A DNA stretch of 64,000 bases from Amycolatopsis acidicola (GTDB lineage Bacteria > Actinomycetota > Actinomycetes > Mycobacteriales > Pseudonocardiaceae), in the NCBI RefSeq assembly GCF_007713735.2, contig NZ_VMNW02000004.1, positions 62,001-126,000 on the forward strand. The letters are read 5' to 3'. The notes below the pieces were generated by a model, which had not been told where the DNA came from, did not search any database, and saw only the letters and a program-made list of their open reading frames with translations. Below are positions 62,029 through 64,000 of this stretch, in pieces. Every line of letters starts with the position of its first letter. Position 1 is the first letter of the stretch. The translations under genes were made by a program, and so were the position numbers.

Positions 62029-62352
62029 TCAGCCGTGGGTGCGGCGTTCGTCACGGAGCTGTTCGCGGCGGGTCATGCCGCGGCGGCGGATGAGGTGGGC
62101 CGGCACGTAGTGGGTTACCGAGCGTGACCACTTTTCGTCGGTGGTGATGAGTTCGTAGGTGACCAGGCCGAGCCAGCCGCCGTCGGAGCGGGGCATCCAC
62201 TCCAGCAGCATCCCGGGCGCCTCCGGCTCCACCCGCACCCCGCGGCCCGCCCGCTCCCGGAAGTCGTCGAAACCGTGTTTCAGCAGCTTGCCGACCTTGA
62301 TCCAGACCCGCAGCGGGGGTTGCATCACACGCGCGTCCGCCGGCCGTTCCAC
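62029..62352 (-). CDS. Hypothetical basic protein (107 aa) under a LexA-box promoter
   Basis: The product starts VERPADARVMQPPLRVWIKV and has GRGVRVEPEAPGMLLEWMPR, WLGLVTYELITTDEKW and a very basic C-terminus (LIRRRGMTRREQLRDERR). The length and charge suggest a nucleic-acid- or membrane-associated small protein, but I know no family. GTG at 62352 has a GGGAG SD about nine bases upstream; ATG at 62325 is an alternative. Its promoter carries a near-consensus SOS box between -35 and -10, so it is probably induced by DNA damage. Confidence 0.65.
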   Translation of the reverse strand: MERPADARVMQPPLRVWIKVGKLLKHGFDDFRERAGRGVRVEPEAPGMLLEWMPRSDGGWLGLVTYELITTDEKWSRSVTHYVPAHLIRRRGMTRREQLRDERRTHG

Positions 62353-62417
62353 CGCACACTCCCTACCCCGACGACTGCGCCGGGCACGCCGCTTCCCCCG
62401 GCCTGCCCGGTCTCCCG

Positions 62418-62446
62418 ACAGTAGAACACCTGTTCGATGATCACAA
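62418..62446 (-). promoter_or_regulatory. SOS-type promoter with LexA box
   Basis: On the minus strand TTGTGA (-35, 62446-62441), a 17-bp spacer and TACTGT (-10, 62423-62418) form a good promoter. The spacer contains TCGAACAGGTGTTCTA (62437-62422), 11 of 12 fixed positions of the actinobacterial LexA consensus TCGAAC-N4-GTTCGA. Bound LexA would cover the promoter fully. The expected start is about 60 bases before the GTG of the 107-residue protein. Confidence 0.75.
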
Positions 62447-62557
62447 GGTGTCACCGGCCACCGTCTCCGATCAAGGAGTGGGACGGGGTGCGCGAGGCAT
62501 TCACGAAGTTTTAACGTGTTCCGTGGTTCGTCCCCCGAAACCCCTTTTGGAGCCCTG

Positions 62558-63829
62558 ATGTCCGCGACCACCGAGCAATCGTCCGGCGGGCGGTTCCTGC
62601 TCTCGTCGCCCACGTCCTGCGCGGCGCCCACGCCCGCGCCGGAGGAACCGGTCCGTGTCGTCCCCCTCGTCATCGCCGCCGTCCTCGCGATCGCCGCGAG
62701 CTGGTACGTGTGGGCCTCCTACGGCGCGAAGTTCGGCGCGCTGCTGGTGGTCGGCCTGCTACTGGGGTTCGCGCTCTTCCACTCCCGCTTCGGGTTCACT
62801 TCCGCCTGGCGCCAGCTGATCGCGGTCGGCAACGGTGAAGGCCTGCGCGCGCACACGCTGTTGCTCGGCACCGCCGCGACGTTGATCGCGCTCATCGCGA
62901 GCACCGGTGCCGGCCTGTTCGGGTCGACGCCGAAGATCACCGCGAGCCCGATCGGGCTCGCGCTGTTCGTCGGCGCGACGTTGTTCGCGATCGGGATGCA
63001 GCTGGGCGGCGCGTGCGCGTCCGGCACGCTGTTCGCGGTCGGGGCCGGGCAGTCGTCGATCGTATTGACGCTGTTCGGGTTCATCGCCGGTTCGGTGATC
63101 TACACGTGGGCGTACCCGATCTTCACCGGCTGGCCGCAGGTCTCGGGGTTCCTGCTCTCGGACCACGTCGGCTGGCTCGGCTCCTGGGCGATCACCATCG
63201 CGGCGCTGCTGCTGGTCGTGGTCGTCACGCGCGTCGTGCAGGCGCGCCGCAACCCGCCGCCGCTGGGCGCCGTGCCCACCGCGCGCGGGATCGCCCGGAT
63301 CTGGCGGGGTTCCTGGCCCCTGCTCGTCGGCGCGCTCGTACTGGGGGTGCTCGCCGCCGCGGTGGTGCTGGTCTCGGGTGGCACCTGGGGCGTGACCTCC
63401 GCGTTCGCGCTGTGGGGCGCGAAGGTGCTCCAGGTGCTCGGGCTGCACCCGGAGACCTGGGAGTTCTGGCGCTCCTCCGCCAACGCCAAGACGCTCGCCG
63501 GTCCTATTTGGACGGACAAGACCAGCCTCACCGACATCGGGATCATGATCGGCGCCGCGGTCGCCGCCGCGCTGGCGGGCACCTGGCGGTTCCGCGCGGA
63601 GATCCCGTGGCGCACGGCGGTCGCCGCGGTGCTGGGCGGGATCCTGATGGGGATCGGCGCTCGGCTGGCCGGTGGCTGCAACATCGGCGCTTACCTGGCC
63701 GGGATTTCCACCGGCAGCCTGCAGGGCTGGCTGTGGGGCGCCTTCGCGCTGTTCGGCACGTGGATCGGGCTCAAGATCCGCCCGGTGTTCGGGCTGACGA
63801 ACCCCATCCCGTCCGACGGAGTCTGCTGA
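62558..63829 (+). CDS. YeeE/YedE family transporter (TsuA-like, sulfur compound uptake)
   Basis: This 423-residue membrane protein has about ten helices in two pseudo-repeats. It has the family cysteine motifs MQLGGACASGTLFAVGAG in the first half and RLAGGCNIGAYLAGISTGS in the second. TsuA, the characterised member, carries thiosulfate through cysteines in such short re-entrant loops. The protein may import thiosulfate or a related sulfur species. ATG at 62558 has TTGGAG six bases upstream. No rhodanese or TusA-like gene is adjacent in the window. A 14-bp terminator follows. Confidence 0.88.
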   Translation: MSATTEQSSGGRFLLSSPTSCAAPTPAPEEPVRVVPLVIAAVLAIAASWYVWASYGAKFGALLVVGLLLGFALFHSRFGFTSAWRQLIAVGNGEGLRAHTLLLGTAATLIALIASTGAGLFGSTPKITASPIGLALFVGATLFAIGMQLGGACASGTLFAVGAGQSSIVLTLFGFIAGSVIYTWAYPIFTGWPQVSGFLLSDHVGWLGSWAITIAALLLVVVVTRVVQARRNPPPLGAVPTARGIARIWRGSWPLLVGALVLGVLAAAVVLVSGGTWGVTSAFALWGAKVLQVLGLHPETWEFWRSSANAKTLAGPIWTDKTSLTDIGIMIGAAVAAALAGTWRFRAEIPWRTAVAAVLGGILMGIGARLAGGCNIGAYLAGISTGSLQGWLWGAFALFGTWIGLKIRPVFGLTNPIPSDGVC

Positions 63830-63835
63830 GCCGAC

Positions 63836-63869
63836 GGATCCCCGCGCTGTCGCCTCAGCGCGGGGATCC
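63836..63869. terminator. Bidirectional terminator between YeeE/YedE and CoA-transferase genes
   Basis: GGATCCCCGCGCTG (63836-63849) pairs perfectly over 14 bp with CAGCGCGGGGATCC (63856-63869) around TCGCCT. It sits between two convergent genes and ends close to both stop codons, so it probably serves both strands. Confidence 0.8.
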
Positions 63870-63875
63870 CTTGAC

Positions 63876-64000
63876 TTATCCCAAAATCCCCGAATCGTGC
63901 AGCCTGCCCAGCTCGCCGCCGGACAGGCCGAGCACCTCCGAGAACACCTCGTCGGTGTGGTCGCCCAGCGAAGCCGCCGTGGTCGTCTCGCCGTATTTCC
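63876..64000 (-). CDS. C-terminal end of a CaiB/BaiF family CoA-transferase (partial)
   Basis: Read from the window edge on the minus strand, the frame contains SLGDHTDEVFSEVLGLSGGE and LGRLHDSGILG before TAA. This tail, GxHTxEVLxxxLGLS followed by LxxxGV/IL, is typical of class III CoA-transferases (formyl-CoA transferase, alpha-methylacyl-CoA racemase group). Only the last 41 residues are in the window, so substrate and full length cannot be judged. Confidence 0.75.
   Translation of the reverse strand, partial: KYGETTTAASLGDHTDEVFSEVLGLSGGELGRLHDSGILG

Overview
This is a 64 kb piece of a GC-rich actinomycete chromosome. The signs are very high third-position GC, frequent GTG starts, 4-bp start/stop overlaps, leaderless genes, an IdeR/DmdR-type iron box and a LexA-type SOS box. 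Gene content (GlnA-like amine synthetases, Lpd, MMPL, FAAL/PKS, DUF2961, DUF6131) and the 21-nt intergenic arrays suggest Pseudonocardiaceae, probably Amycolatopsis. The genus is inference from memory of such genomes, not a search result. There is no insertion sequence, prophage, integrase or CRISPR array.

Layout. 1-4.2 kb: a cox-type molybdenum hydroxylase operon (end of the small subunit, large subunit, FAD subunit, CoxG), then a flavin monooxygenase-like gene. 5.4-10.4 kb: an amidohydrolase divergent from an amine-catabolism operon (glutamine-synthetase-like gamma-glutamyl ligase, class I amidotransferase hydrolase, aldehyde dehydrogenase, SDR). 10.8-16.9 kb: a tandem glycine riboswitch controlling gcvP-gcvT-sdaA and a GntR regulator. 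17-24 kb: a lone iron-siderophore ATPase with an iron box, a GH172/DUF2961 protein, a ferredoxin reductase, a Bcr/CflA pump, and a MerR/beta-clamp fusion divergent from lactate monooxygenase. 24.3-32 kb: hrpA, a 25-codon Pro/Lys peptide gene with terminator and ABC exporter, and a PolA-like polymerase. 32-38.8 kb: acyl-CoA ligase, small membrane protein, XRE regulator, secreted subtilisin, histidine phosphatase, MFS.

38.8-52.3 kb is the most striking region. A fatty-acyl-AMP ligase, a single-module PKS (ACP-KS-AT-DH-KR-ACP-defective carrier-TE) and an esterase are translationally coupled on the minus strand. An MFS pump, an MMPL exporter and a TetR regulator lie next to them. The set recalls FadD32-Pks13-Ag85-MmpL3 of mycolic-acid bacteria but has a reductive module, so it may make an unusual 3-hydroxy lipid and export it.

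52.5-64 kb: LacI regulator, lpd, SDR, DUF6131, tRNA-Arg(UCU) with a hairpin-rich repeat tract, then a secreted set (SBP56-like propeller, CopD-like membrane protein, two tiny secreted proteins). After it come a small gene behind a LexA-box promoter, a YeeE/YedE sulfur transporter and the end of a CaiB/BaiF CoA-transferase.
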